Of a DNA stretch of 30,939 nt, positions 16,431 through 25,800 are shown piece by piece (within the stretch, counting starts at the first letter, position 1; each line of letters starts with the position of its first letter). The translations under genes were made by a program, and so were the position numbers. The notes below the pieces were generated by a model that was not told where the DNA came from, did no database searches, and worked only from the letters and a program-made list of their open reading frames with translations. Where the stretch lies: NCBI GenBank assembly GCA_024405255.1, contig JAKSOY010000021.1, positions 1-30,939 of the forward strand, read 5' to 3'. The DNA is from Kiritimatiellia bacterium (GTDB lineage: Bacteria; Verrucomicrobiota; Kiritimatiellia; RFP12; UBA1067).

Positions 16431-19400
16431 ATGAGAATGAAAATCATTAGCGCTCTCGCGATGGCGTTGGCCGCCGTCACATCGGTCTTTGCGGATTATT
16501 CCCGCATGGATTTCATGACCTGCCAGGCGCAGGGAACGAGCGGAAACAACTGTACCTGGGTGATGACCGACTATACGCCCGCGAGTACGGACCGCATCGA
16601 GATGAAGCTCAGGAGCACCAACTTTTCGGCAACGCAGTGCCTCTTCTGCTCGCGCAACGGAAGTTCGGGCAATACCGTCACCACGTTCATCATCAGCGGC
16701 AAGACGATTCGCTACGACCGTGCAGGGAACACGCAGGTGAATTCGCCGAAGACGTTGTCGCAAACGGCCGATGCGGGCGTCGACCATGTGATTGTCTACG
16801 ACGGAAAAGACGGAAAGGGCTACGTCGACAACGCGAACGCTGTCAATTTGAATCCCGCCTCCGCTTCCTACACCGGCGGTTCGACGATGTCGCTCTTCGC
16901 CTCCCAGACCGGCGGAAGCTTGAGTTCGCTCGGCAATTTCGCCTACTACCGCTTCTACTATTGCCGGGTCTACAACAAGGACGGCAAACTCGTGCGCAAC
17001 TTCGTGCCGGCGCGCGACAATTCGAAGGCGGCCGGCGCCTCCACGCAATGCGGCGTGTGGGATACGGTGACGGGCACGTTCTTCGCCAACAAGGGTACGA
17101 AGGCGTTCGACCTGACGGGCGCGACGGTGGTCGGCACGCTCGGCGCGGTGCCGTCGCCGATGCGCGAGATCGTGGTGAGCGGCCGCGGTGTTTCGGGCTC
17201 GTGCTCGACGGTAACGCTCGAATTCCGCAACCCCGGATTCGCCCAGCAGTTCTATGTGGCCTGGAATGCGACGACGATGGGCGGCGAGACGACGAACGAG
17301 TGGGAGCATGTTGAACAGCGGTCCGATGTACTCGCGGCCGAAACGACGCGCGTCGTGACCTTGCCCGCTACGGCCCGCTACGCCCGCTTCTTCCTGAAGC
17401 CCATCCTGCCGAACGGCCTCACGGCGGTGGAATATCTCCGATCGACGGGTACCGACGAATACGTCAATACCGGCTTTACGCCCACCTCCGCATCGCGGGC
17501 CGACTACCATCTCACGCTCGCCAACGGGAAGAACGTCGAGTTCATGGCGCCGTTCGGTTCGCGCAAGGTGAACGAGCTCCAGTTCTTCGTGGGCTCGGCG
17601 GCGAAGGCCAACTACTGGTTCCGCCGGTATGGCACCCAATGCAACGACGCGAACTTCGTGGGCAAGCCCGATTGGGGCGGGGAGCATTTCATTTCGCTCG
17701 ACCACAACCAGTTCACGCTCGATTCGTACGTCACCCAGATGACGCGCGCGGACTTCACATGCGTTGGTCCGGCCTACATTTTCGCCGTCAACAACAACGG
17801 CGTGGCCTCGCAGTTCGCGGACATGAAGCTGCATTCGCTGTCCATTTGGGATGACGGCGCGCTCGTGCGCAACTATGTTCCGTGCCTCAACGCATCGGGA
17901 ACGGCGGCGCTCTACGAGACGGTGTCGGGTCAACTCGTCTACGGCGCGTCCGGCACGACGCCGCTCACGGCAGGCGGGGAAAGTTGGAGCAAGTCTCCCT
18001 TGTGCGTGGCCGATTTGTCGATCGCGATGAAGGCCGTATGGACGGGCGCGGGCGACGGCGCCACGGCTGCGGACGCGGCCAACTGGGACTGCACGAACGT
18101 GGCGGGGCTTCCGATCACGGGCGGATTCACCGAGCAGGTGACGGACCTCTTCGTCGCGGGCAACGTTGCGCTCACGTGCCCCGAACGCCTGCCGCACAAG
18201 ACGGTGGCCTTTGGTCCGATCACGCTCACGGCCGATTGCGATTGGCGCGGACTGGGCACGCTCAACCTCACGAGCCGCGTGGACGTGGCCGGCCACACGC
18301 TTCGCGTGGCCGACCTCTCGGGCGTGAACGGTGAAATCACGGATGCTACCGGCTGGACGGAACTCGACTCTCTCGAGACCCTTGGCGAGCAGCACCTCGT
18401 CACCGACCTCAAACCCGAGTGCACTGACCGCATTGAAACCGAAATCTTCTTCAAGGCGTTCAACGGCAACCAGGCCCTCTGGTGCGCCCGCGGCGCCGAT
18501 GGTTTGGATAGAACGCTCACCGCCTTCATGATCGGCGCGATCGCGCGTTTCGACCGCAATTTCGATGCCGGCACTTCGGCGACGAACAACCCGGCGCTCA
18601 AGCAGTGGACGACCATCGTGGCCGACTACAAGACCAAGCGCGTGACGATCAACGGCGTTCTCTCCCAGCTGATGGCGGACGGCGACTATGAGCCCGCCTC
18701 CAAACTCTGCCTTTTCGCCTCCCATGCAGGCGGCGAAACCGCGGGCCTCAACAACTGGGCGAACTATTTCATGCGCTCGTTCAAGGTGTATGCGGCCGAC
18801 GGTACGCTCAAGCTCGATTTCGTGGCGCGTATGCGGAACTCCGATAGCGTGAGCGGGTTCTACGACCGGGTGAGCGGCAAGTTCTATCCGGCTTCGAACG
18901 GCAAGAACTTCCGCATGGGCAATGTCATTTCCACGGACGCGACGGGCATGCTCATCGTCGATGTACCGGACCAGGTTGCGACGACGAATTCCACGACGGG
19001 CGTCAAGCTCAACGGCGGTCTTGCGGTGGTCAAGGACGGCCCCGGCACGTGGATTCAGCTTCCGGAATGGAACAGTTTCACGCGTGGGCTGCGCATCGCG
19101 GCCGGCCGGATGGAACTCAATTCGAGCGTGACTTCCGAATACAACCGTCTCATGGGCGGTTACAACACGTTGATCGAGGTTGATCAGAATGCGGTCTTCG
19201 ACAACCGCTGCGTCTATGACATCGGCACCTATCACCCGATGATTTTGGCCGGTACGCTTGAGAATACCGCCGCCGACATGCGCAGCGACTACGGCAACTA
19301 TCTGCGTGTGACCTTGACCGGCAACGCGACGGTGGATGCGCTTTTCAACTCGTGCATTGGTGGCGGCGGTGGAATTGGACTCGTCGATCTCGACGGACAT

Positions 19401-22400
19401 ACGCTGGAATTGAAAGCCGCTGCTGGGAAGTCCATCTACGTGTCGTCCTGCCAGGGAACGGTACTCACGAACGGCACGGTGCGGATGGTCGAGGGTGGTA
19501 CCTGCGCGTTTGCGTTCCCCTGCGAGATGCGCACGGTGGATCTCGAGATGATCGGCGGCGCGCTCAACGTCGCGGCCGAGACGCAGGTGCGGAACTATCG
19601 CTCCGCTACCACGGGTGGCTCGAACGCCGGCAGCGCGGCCTTGAACGTGTATGGCACGTTCGCGCCGTTGACCGATTTCTTCTACGGCTGCACGCTGCAG
19701 GATGGCGCTACGCTCGACCTCTCGCAGCGGACAACCGAATTGCCTGCAACGAGCGCGTCCACGGCGGGCCGCAGGGTCGTCGACTACGCGCCGGGCGCGC
19801 GCATCACGGTGAACCTCGGCACGCGCACGCTTTCCCCCGGCACGCGCCTTGTCGCCTGGAGTACGAAGCCGGAGGCGACGTTCGTGTGGGCCGACCCCGC
19901 TTGCACCGAAGTGTGTGCGGTGGGTGCGGACGGCCTCTACTACGGTGCCAATCCCGATTCGACGGAAATCGACCATGCGATCTGGACCGGTACGGCGGGC
20001 GATGGCGACTTGCGCAATCCCGCCAACTGGCGTTGCGAGAATCTGGCGGGACGTGCGCTGGAGGGCCGTCTCCCCGATTCTACGAGCACGCTCCGGCTGG
20101 GGGCGGATACGGTTTTCAACTTCGCCTCGGCCCAGTGGTTGCAGCTCGTTGACAATCCTGCCGATTCCGAGAACAAGAGCGCCACGGTCTGTTCGCGCAT
20201 CGGCACGGTGCTTTCGGGCGCGAACGGGGGCGATGCGCCTTTTGCCTTCTTGGACTACTCGGCCGACGACTTCATCTATCTGGGCGCAATGCCGCTCACG
20301 CAGCTGCGCAACTCGACGTGGAGCGCCGCGAACCTTCCCAGCTCGACCCTGCGTTTCGACGGGTGGTTCAAGGTGAATGCGGAACAGGCCGGCACTTGGA
20401 CGCTCCGCACGCAGGCGGACGACTACGTGGGCGTGGCCTTCGACGGCGCTTGGGTGGCGTCGAACGGCGTGTGGAGCGCGTCGGCCACAAGCACGTGCGA
20501 GGTGGAGGCGGGGTGGCACCGCTTCACCGTTGTCATCGGCGATGGCGGCGGTGGCTACGGTTCGCAGGTCAAGGTGGGCGGCCAGACGACGGTGATGGGC
20601 GTTGCCATCAACGGTGGCGCGGAAGTGGCGTTTGAAGATGCCTTCACGTTCGGCAGCGGCGAGGTGCTTTCCTGGCGGAACATCGACGTAAAGGACTGCA
20701 CGCTCGCGGGCGACTGCGACTGGCGCGCGCTCAATCTGCCGCTGGAAACGCTTCTCGATTTGAACGGACACTCCTTGCGGGTGAACGGTCTTTCGAACGC
20801 AAAGGGTACGATCACCAATTCGAACGAGACTGCGCTGGGCACGTTGCGCGTGGCGGTGCCGGCGCGGGCAACGGTTTCGGGATTGAATGTGACATTGACT
20901 GGAAACGCGAAACTCGAGAAGGAAGGGGCGGGCACGCTCACGGTCGTCGCGGCGAACCAGTCCTACACGGGCGGCACGGAGGTGAAGGAAGGTACGCTCA
21001 AAGTCGGCGCCGCGAACATCTTCGGCGCGGCGGGCAGTCTCGTGCGCGTGTTGCCGGACGGACTTCTCGACGTCGCGGGCAAGACGGGCTTCGAGAACTA
21101 CGCGCTGGAACTCGCGGGCGGCCGTGTGACGTCGTCTTCCGATGGCGCGACCACGGGCAACGGTTTCAGGGAAGTGACGCTCACGGCGGATTCGTCCGTG
21201 CCCAGCACGGGGAATTTCCTCCTCGTGGGCGGCAATGTGCCGGGCCGCCTCGATCTTGGCGGCCATAAGCTTTCGGCAACGGTTGCGTCCGGCAAGTACT
21301 TGTACATTTCCCAAACGCAGATGACGAACGGCGTCATCGAGGGAGTGTCGGGCGGATATTTGGCGTTTGACCGTGCGCCGGTCGATGCTGCGACGGTGGA
21401 TGTCGACATCAACATCGCGATGAGGCAACTGGTGCCATTCAAGGTGCGCAACTACACGGCGCGCTATTCGTCCAACTGGTCGATGTCGGCCGCGGGAGTC
21501 GCCGTGCAGGTGGGCGGCACGTTCCTCCCGTTGGGAACACACTTCGACAACGTGGAACTGCTGGACGGCGCGGTGCTCGACCTCTCTTCGCAAACGAACA
21601 CGTGGTCCGCGACGAGCGCGAACACCTATAGCGGGGCGCATTATTGCCGTTTCCACAACGGCAGCCATGTGACGGTGGATTGCCATGGTCGCACATTGGT
21701 GCCGGGCGAGAAGCTTGTGAGCTGGAATGCGCAGCCGATGGGCGCGCTCTTCACGCTCGATGCCGCTTCGGCGGCGGCGCTCGGTTCGGCGGACCTGACG
21801 GCGGCGCCGGATGGCATCTACGTGGGTGGCACGTTGACGTGGAAGGGCGGCGACGGAGATCTCGGCACGCTTGCGAACTGGCAGACGGCCGCTGGAGAGG
21901 ACGCGACCTCCCTTGACGGCATGACGCTCACGGTGAATGGTGCCGTGAACCTCACGGCCCCGCAGAAACTGCGGCTCGTCGCGACGACCTTGAAGGTGAA
22001 CGGCTCGGCGACGCTCACGGAGCCGGGCGGACTCTGCTTCGGTGGATTGGACGTTGGCGCCGCGGCGCGCCTGGTGGTCGATCCGGTCGCGTTCACGATC
22101 CGACTTCTGGGCGCTCCGTGCTTCGCGTCCGGTGCGAAGCTCGCGCTTGCGCCGAAATACGCGGCGTCCACGAAGGGACGTTTCCTCGTGATGACATGGG
22201 ACTATGGCACCCTCGATGAAGCGGCGATTGCGAACCTCTTCGATACGGCCTCCACGGCTGCGGGCGCGGCGGCGCGCCTTAGCGTCGAAACGGTGGGCGA
22301 AGGTGGCCGCCTCTGGTTGGAGCTTGCGCCGAACACGGTGAAGCCGCGTCTCAATGTGCTCGTCTTGGGCGACGGGTTCGCGGTTGGCCGCGACGACAAG

Positions 22401-25400
22401 GGCAACTTCCGCATTCCGTTCGTGAAGGAACTGGAGGCGGATGGCTATGAGGTGATCACGAAAGGTTTCCGCACGATTCGGGGCGTGGACCTTTCGGATG
22501 CCACGATGCCGGCGGAATGGTGCCGGCATGCGGCGGATAGCAACATGTCGATTGTGACGGGTACTTACGGGGCGGGTTTCCTCGAGTCGATCGCGAACAT
22601 TCTCGAACAGGCGGGCGATGTGGATTTCGTGGTGACGCTCGTTGGCGCGAACGATCTCTACAACCAGCGTACGCCGGAGGCAACCTATGCGAGCTGGTGC
22701 GAATTGGTGGCCCGCATCCGGGCGCAGAAGCCGCACGCGAAAATCATCGCGCTGAATCTGCCGGATCGTCCTGACATTTCCAATGAGGAGGAATTCAATG
22801 CCCGCTTCGCGGCAGATGTTGCGCGCGGGACGTTTGGTGCGAAGTGCCTCTATCCGGTGGACCTCTATTCGCTCTTGCCGCGCGAAGATGAAAACTTCTG
22901 GAGGGGGACTGATGTCGGGGCCCCTGAACGTGCGGGCATGGCGAAGCTCGCGGCGGCGCTTGCGGCGACGGCGCGCACGGCGCTTGCGGATGATCCTGCG
23001 TGGGAGACGGGCGCCGTCGAGCCCCTCGTGACCACGACGGGTGTCGAGGCGAACGTGCCGGCGGCGGAACGGAGCGGATTCACGCGCGCGTGCGTCTTCG
23101 ACATTGCCGCCAACAACGTGGGCAAGGCGATCGGAACGAGCGTTCCCTACGAATTCGACGAAGGCGTGATCGATGAAATCGGACGCGTCGCGTGGTATCT
23201 CGAGTTGAAGCGTCCGAATGGCTCGGTGCGTTGGATCTGGGCCGCCTGCGACGCCTGGGGGCAGAAGAACATTTATCAGGTGGGCATCCCGGTGCGGTTG
23301 GTTTCGCAGAACGCGGTGTCGCGTCTGCGAGTGAAAACCAACATGCCGGGCATTGCCGAGACGGCGGACGGCGTCTATGACTGCGGTGCGGTGGAATTCT
23401 GGCCCACCACGTATTTAGGAGCGGCCAAGGCGAACAACGGCATGCCGGGCGAAGCGTGGGCGGCTGACTGGAACGACACGCCGTCCACCGATTTGAACAG
23501 CGCTTACGGATCGATGCAGCTTCATCGCTTCACGCCGCAGGGGCCCAACGCCGGCGAAGTGCTCTTCGCGTTCAACCGCTGGAAGACGGATGCGGCGTGG
23601 GAGCTGGGACTTGGCAACTTCGCGTGCATGTCGGTAGGAACGCTCGACTGGACCTTCACTGCATCGACGGAGAAGGGCGCCGACATCGTGGAGTCGATGG
23701 GGTCGAAGGCGTATGAGATTGCCCGCCTGGAGATCTGGACAATGCCCGCAGAAGCGTGCGCGGGGCAGATCGCGAGTGCTCTCTGGACGAACGGCGCGGG
23801 CGATGGGGACGTCACGAATCCCGCCAACTGGTCGTGCACGAACAACCTGGGCCAGGCGGTGGTGAATGCGCTTCCGGATAGCGGCACGCAGGTGCGCATC
23901 GAGAACGTGGGCTCCATCACGATTCCGCGCGGTGTCGTGTACGGCGGCATTTCGCTCGGCGACTGCACGCTTGAGGCGGATGTCGATCTGCGCGGGCACG
24001 GGCCGGTACGCGTGGAAGGAACGATTGATCTCAACGGACACCGCCTCTATCTGGAGCAACTGGTGGGCGGCGGCCATGTCACCGAAACGCAGGTCTTCGA
24101 CCTCACCACGACCGACGTCACGAAGGCGTCGAGCCCCACGACCTTCCTCGGCGGCACGGCGGCGAATCTCTTCAACAACAACACCGTGCGCGCTGGAACC
24201 GACAATACCAAGCGCGTGATTGTGGAGAAGAAAAATCTGCCGATGATTGTGGACTACAATTTCGGTACGCCCACGACGATCGATTCCTATCGGGTGTGGT
24301 TCGGTCCGCTCGAGTTGCCGAAACGCGGTCCCAAGACCTGGACGGTGGAGGGCTCCAATGATGGCACCACATGGACGGTGGTCGATGCACGTGACAACAT
24401 TTTCTGGCAGAACAGGAATTATGGTGTGATTTTCTCTTTTGCCGAACCGGTCGCCTATTCGCGTTTCCGCTTCAAGGTTACGGACTCTCTGGCCGACAGC
24501 AGCGATCCGTACATGGAATTCGTGCAGCTGGAGTACGGACGCGAGGCCCTCTTCGGCGAACTCCACGTCGACGTGCCGGAGGGCGTGATCGCGCAGAACG
24601 ATACCGTACTCATCGATGGCCAGGTGCGTCTCATCAAGGACGGTAAGGGCACACTCGTGATGGCCAGAACTGATCAGTATTATTGGTCTTCTACCGTCAC
24701 TGACGGCCTCGTCAAGTTGGTGTCGGGCGTACGCGGACCGATCGGGCGCTATGGTGCGGCAATTACCATTGAACCGGAAGCGACGTTTGATATGGCGGGC
24801 GACTGTTATGAAACGTACACCTATACGTTCAACCTCAACGGCGGAACGCTTAAGAATTCCGTGGGCGTTCCGAGCAACTGGACCAAGGCAATGATTCAGA
24901 ATGTCCACTTGGGGGCCGATTCGACAATCGACTTTGTTGACTACGGCTTCATTGCGGCGTCCTATGTGGCGACCTCGCTCGATTTGAACGGCCACGTTCT
25001 GACGGCGAAGGGGACCTCGGGGAACAACTACTTCGCAACGACGTACGCCACCCCGGGCACGGTTAAACTGACAGGCTCCTGGGAGGTTTACAATGGCTAT
25101 TCTGTTTCGGCGCCGGAGACCCGGTTCGAGGTGGCTGGCCAGATTCATCTGAATGCGGCAACTACTTTTGGCGAGTACATCGACAATACAACTGCCACGG
25201 CGATGAATTACAATGCGGTACTCACGGTGATGAAGCGCTTCATGCCGAATACCGACTACTTCCGTGGATGCACGTTGAGCAACGGCGTGGTCATCGACCT
25301 CTCGGGCCGTACGACCGCGTGGAACATCGATTCGAAGATCGGTACGACAACGCAGAAGACCGTCAGCTTCGCAACGGGCGGGCACTATATGATCGATGTG

Positions 25401-25583
25401 AAGGGCCGTGCGCTCAAGAACGGCGAGCGTCTCCTCGTCTGGAACAAGGATCGCAAGCCGAGCAACTTTGATTCGCTCACTATCACGCTCGATCCGGCAA
25501 CTCGCAGCGCCGGCTATCGTCTCGTGAAGGATGACGACGGCATGATTATCGTGCGCGATTCGACCTTCATCTTCCTGCGCTGA
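16431..25583 (+). CDS. Giant exported multidomain surface protein (about 3050 aa)
   Basis: The signal peptide is MRMKIISALAMALAAVTSVFA; the frame is open to 16335, but the extra 32 residues are not signal-like. Nucleotide order of modules: ConA-like A (16494-17120), an Ig/FN3-like stretch (about 17160-17405), ConA-like B (17415-17976), a WTGAGDG...ANW/DCDW block (18039-18350), ConA-like C (18351-18920), passenger-type beta repeats (to 19900), WTGTAGDG...NPANW (19983-20030), a PA14-like domain (20140-20640), DCDW strands, a classic passenger-associated repeat (KLEKEGAGTLTVVAANQSY, about 20905), more strands, WKGGDGD...ANW (21840-21881), a degenerate SGNH domain (22341-22980), an unassigned beta domain (22990-23760), WTNGAGDGDVTNPANW (23784-23831), a discoidin-like domain (24079-24540), and further beta repeats. 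The C-terminus ends STFIFLR, with no barrel or known sorting motif. Inferred role: surface adhesion or glycan binding. Confidence 0.88.
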   Translation: MRMKIISALAMALAAVTSVFADYSRMDFMTCQAQGTSGNNCTWVMTDYTPASTDRIEMKLRSTNFSATQCLFCSRNGSSGNTVTTFIISGKTIRYDRAGNTQVNSPKTLSQTADAGVDHVIVYDGKDGKGYVDNANAVNLNPASASYTGGSTMSLFASQTGGSLSSLGNFAYYRFYYCRVYNKDGKLVRNFVPARDNSKAAGASTQCGVWDTVTGTFFANKGTKAFDLTGATVVGTLGAVPSPMREIVVSGRGVSGSCSTVTLEFRNPGFAQQFYVAWNATTMGGETTNEWEHVEQRSDVLAAETTRVVTLPATARYARFFLKPILPNGLTAVEYLRSTGTDEYVNTGFTPTSASRADYHLTLANGKNVEFMAPFGSRKVNELQFFVGSAAKANYWFRRYGTQCNDANFVGKPDWGGEHFISLDHNQFTLDSYVTQMTRADFTCVGPAYIFAVNNNGVASQFADMKLHSLSIWDDGALVRNYVPCLNASGTAALYETVSGQLVYGASGTTPLTAGGESWSKSPLCVADLSIAMKAVWTGAGDGATAADAANWDCTNVAGLPITGGFTEQVTDLFVAGNVALTCPERLPHKTVAFGPITLTADCDWRGLGTLNLTSRVDVAGHTLRVADLSGVNGEITDATGWTELDSLETLGEQHLVTDLKPECTDRIETEIFFKAFNGNQALWCARGADGLDRTLTAFMIGAIARFDRNFDAGTSATNNPALKQWTTIVADYKTKRVTINGVLSQLMADGDYEPASKLCLFASHAGGETAGLNNWANYFMRSFKVYAADGTLKLDFVARMRNSDSVSGFYDRVSGKFYPASNGKNFRMGNVISTDATGMLIVDVPDQVATTNSTTGVKLNGGLAVVKDGPGTWIQLPEWNSFTRGLRIAAGRMELNSSVTSEYNRLMGGYNTLIEVDQNAVFDNRCVYDIGTYHPMILAGTLENTAADMRSDYGNYLRVTLTGNATVDALFNSCIGGGGGIGLVDLDGHTLELKAAAGKSIYVSSCQGTVLTNGTVRMVEGGTCAFAFPCEMRTVDLEMIGGALNVAAETQVRNYRSATTGGSNAGSAALNVYGTFAPLTDFFYGCTLQDGATLDLSQRTTELPATSASTAGRRVVDYAPGARITVNLGTRTLSPGTRLVAWSTKPEATFVWADPACTEVCAVGADGLYYGANPDSTEIDHAIWTGTAGDGDLRNPANWRCENLAGRALEGRLPDSTSTLRLGADTVFNFASAQWLQLVDNPADSENKSATVCSRIGTVLSGANGGDAPFAFLDYSADDFIYLGAMPLTQLRNSTWSAANLPSSTLRFDGWFKVNAEQAGTWTLRTQADDYVGVAFDGAWVASNGVWSASATSTCEVEAGWHRFTVVIGDGGGGYGSQVKVGGQTTVMGVAINGGAEVAFEDAFTFGSGEVLSWRNIDVKDCTLAGDCDWRALNLPLETLLDLNGHSLRVNGLSNAKGTITNSNETALGTLRVAVPARATVSGLNVTLTGNAKLEKEGAGTLTVVAANQSYTGGTEVKEGTLKVGAANIFGAAGSLVRVLPDGLLDVAGKTGFENYALELAGGRVTSSSDGATTGNGFREVTLTADSSVPSTGNFLLVGGNVPGRLDLGGHKLSATVASGKYLYISQTQMTNGVIEGVSGGYLAFDRAPVDAATVDVDINIAMRQLVPFKVRNYTARYSSNWSMSAAGVAVQVGGTFLPLGTHFDNVELLDGAVLDLSSQTNTWSATSANTYSGAHYCRFHNGSHVTVDCHGRTLVPGEKLVSWNAQPMGALFTLDAASAAALGSADLTAAPDGIYVGGTLTWKGGDGDLGTLANWQTAAGEDATSLDGMTLTVNGAVNLTAPQKLRLVATTLKVNGSATLTEPGGLCFGGLDVGAAARLVVDPVAFTIRLLGAPCFASGAKLALAPKYAASTKGRFLVMTWDYGTLDEAAIANLFDTASTAAGAAARLSVETVGEGGRLWLELAPNTVKPRLNVLVLGDGFAVGRDDKGNFRIPFVKELEADGYEVITKGFRTIRGVDLSDATMPAEWCRHAADSNMSIVTGTYGAGFLESIANILEQAGDVDFVVTLVGANDLYNQRTPEATYASWCELVARIRAQKPHAKIIALNLPDRPDISNEEEFNARFAADVARGTFGAKCLYPVDLYSLLPREDENFWRGTDVGAPERAGMAKLAAALAATARTALADDPAWETGAVEPLVTTTGVEANVPAAERSGFTRACVFDIAANNVGKAIGTSVPYEFDEGVIDEIGRVAWYLELKRPNGSVRWIWAACDAWGQKNIYQVGIPVRLVSQNAVSRLRVKTNMPGIAETADGVYDCGAVEFWPTTYLGAAKANNGMPGEAWAADWNDTPSTDLNSAYGSMQLHRFTPQGPNAGEVLFAFNRWKTDAAWELGLGNFACMSVGTLDWTFTASTEKGADIVESMGSKAYEIARLEIWTMPAEACAGQIASALWTNGAGDGDVTNPANWSCTNNLGQAVVNALPDSGTQVRIENVGSITIPRGVVYGGISLGDCTLEADVDLRGHGPVRVEGTIDLNGHRLYLEQLVGGGHVTETQVFDLTTTDVTKASSPTTFLGGTAANLFNNNTVRAGTDNTKRVIVEKKNLPMIVDYNFGTPTTIDSYRVWFGPLELPKRGPKTWTVEGSNDGTTWTVVDARDNIFWQNRNYGVIFSFAEPVAYSRFRFKVTDSLADSSDPYMEFVQLEYGREALFGELHVDVPEGVIAQNDTVLIDGQVRLIKDGKGTLVMARTDQYYWSSTVTDGLVKLVSGVRGPIGRYGAAITIEPEATFDMAGDCYETYTYTFNLNGGTLKNSVGVPSNWTKAMIQNVHLGADSTIDFVDYGFIAASYVATSLDLNGHVLTAKGTSGNNYFATTYATPGTVKLTGSWEVYNGYSVSAPETRFEVAGQIHLNAATTFGEYIDNTTATAMNYNAVLTVMKRFMPNTDYFRGCTLSNGVVIDLSGRTTAWNIDSKIGTTTQKTVSFATGGHYMIDVKGRALKNGERLLVWNKDRKPSNFDSLTITLDPATRSAGYRLVKDDDGMIIVRDSTFIFLR
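16494..17120 (+). repeat. ConA/LamG-like module A of giant protein
   Basis: Starts YSRMDFMTCQAQGTSGN and ends LVRNFVPARDNSKAAG...GVWDTVTGTFFANKGTKAFDLTG. It is a divergent copy of the module found four times in the 2014-aa protein. Confidence 0.6.
17415..17976 (+). repeat. ConA/LamG-like module B of giant protein
   Basis: Starts LTAVEYLRSTGTDEYVNTGF and ends LVRNYVPCLNASGTAALYE...VYGASGTTPLTAG. Confidence 0.65.
18351..18920 (+). repeat. ConA/LamG-like module C of giant protein
   Basis: Starts WTELDSLETLGEQHLVTDL and ends LDFVARMRNSDSVSGFYD...KFYPASNGKNFRMG. The final FYD.VSGKFYP signature is retained. Confidence 0.6.
20140..20640 (+). other. PA14-like domain within giant protein
   Basis: Key pieces are LRFDGWFKV, WTLRTQADDYVGVAFDG and the following VEAGWHRFTVVIGDGGGG, the pattern of PA14-type beta barrels often involved in glycan binding. 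It is inserted between an NPANW module and its DCDW strands. Confidence 0.55.
20880..21040 (+). repeat. Passenger-associated (autotransporter-type) beta-strand repeat
   Basis: The segment runs LTGNAKLEKEGAGTLTVV, QSYTGGTEVKEGTLKVG, matching the K.G.GTL.L....YTGGT.V..GTL pattern of passenger-associated transport repeats. Looser copies occur near 11210, 19020 and 24620. Confidence 0.7.
22341..22980 (+). other. Degenerate SGNH/GDSL-hydrolase domain within giant protein
   Basis: Block I reads VLVLGDGFAVG, with Gly at residue 1982 where the catalytic Ser of GDS is expected. Block III reads LVGANDL, with N2074 kept. The C-terminal D..HP block reads DVGAPERAGMAKLA, with Ala2164 in place of the catalytic His. 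The fold is probably kept but the esterase triad is lost, so binding rather than catalysis is inferred. Residues are numbered from ATG 16431. Confidence 0.65.
24079..24540 (+). other. F5/8 type C (discoidin)-like domain within giant protein
   Basis: Contains a TAANLFNNNT stretch, TTIDSYRVWF, the hallmark TWTVEGSNDGTTWTVVDARD, and YSRFRFKVT. This is the usual strand order of galactose-binding-like discoidin domains. Confidence 0.7.
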
Positions 25584-25763
25584 CCCGTCAGATTTAGCGT
25601 CAATCGCATGGAGTATACTGGTCGGCGGCATGGTCGCTGTTGGAACCGACGACGTCGGTACGAAGCCCGGGACCGACGATGTCACCCAGGTCGAAGGCGG
25701 CACGAATGCCGTGATGCAGACGGAGGGCGGTATCAACGTTCTCGGGGGTTCCGTACAGGGGAG

Positions 25764-25784
25764 GGCGCGCTCTCCGAGCGCGCC
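25764..25784. repeat. GC-rich perfect hairpin
   Basis: GGCGCGCT and AGCGCGCC form an 8-bp stem with loop CTCCG, extendable to 9 bp. No T-run follows. It could be an atypical terminator for the giant-protein gene or a dispersed intergenic repeat element. Confidence 0.45.
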
Positions 25785-25800
25785 GCAAAGAGTGGCGAAC

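Noticed and set aside
16314..22736. A 2140-codon open frame on the - strand opposite the giant-protein gene.
   Set aside because: Its translation is rich in Arg/His/Val without domains or a signal. It arises because GC-biased codons of the + gene avoid stops on the opposite strand. The + strand has a signal peptide, Shine-Dalgarno and recognisable modules.
23415..25736. A 773-codon - strand frame covering the 3' end of the giant gene and the intergenic stretch.
   Set aside because: It is a shadow of the + strand coding sequence; the part in the intergenic region has no recognisable start context.
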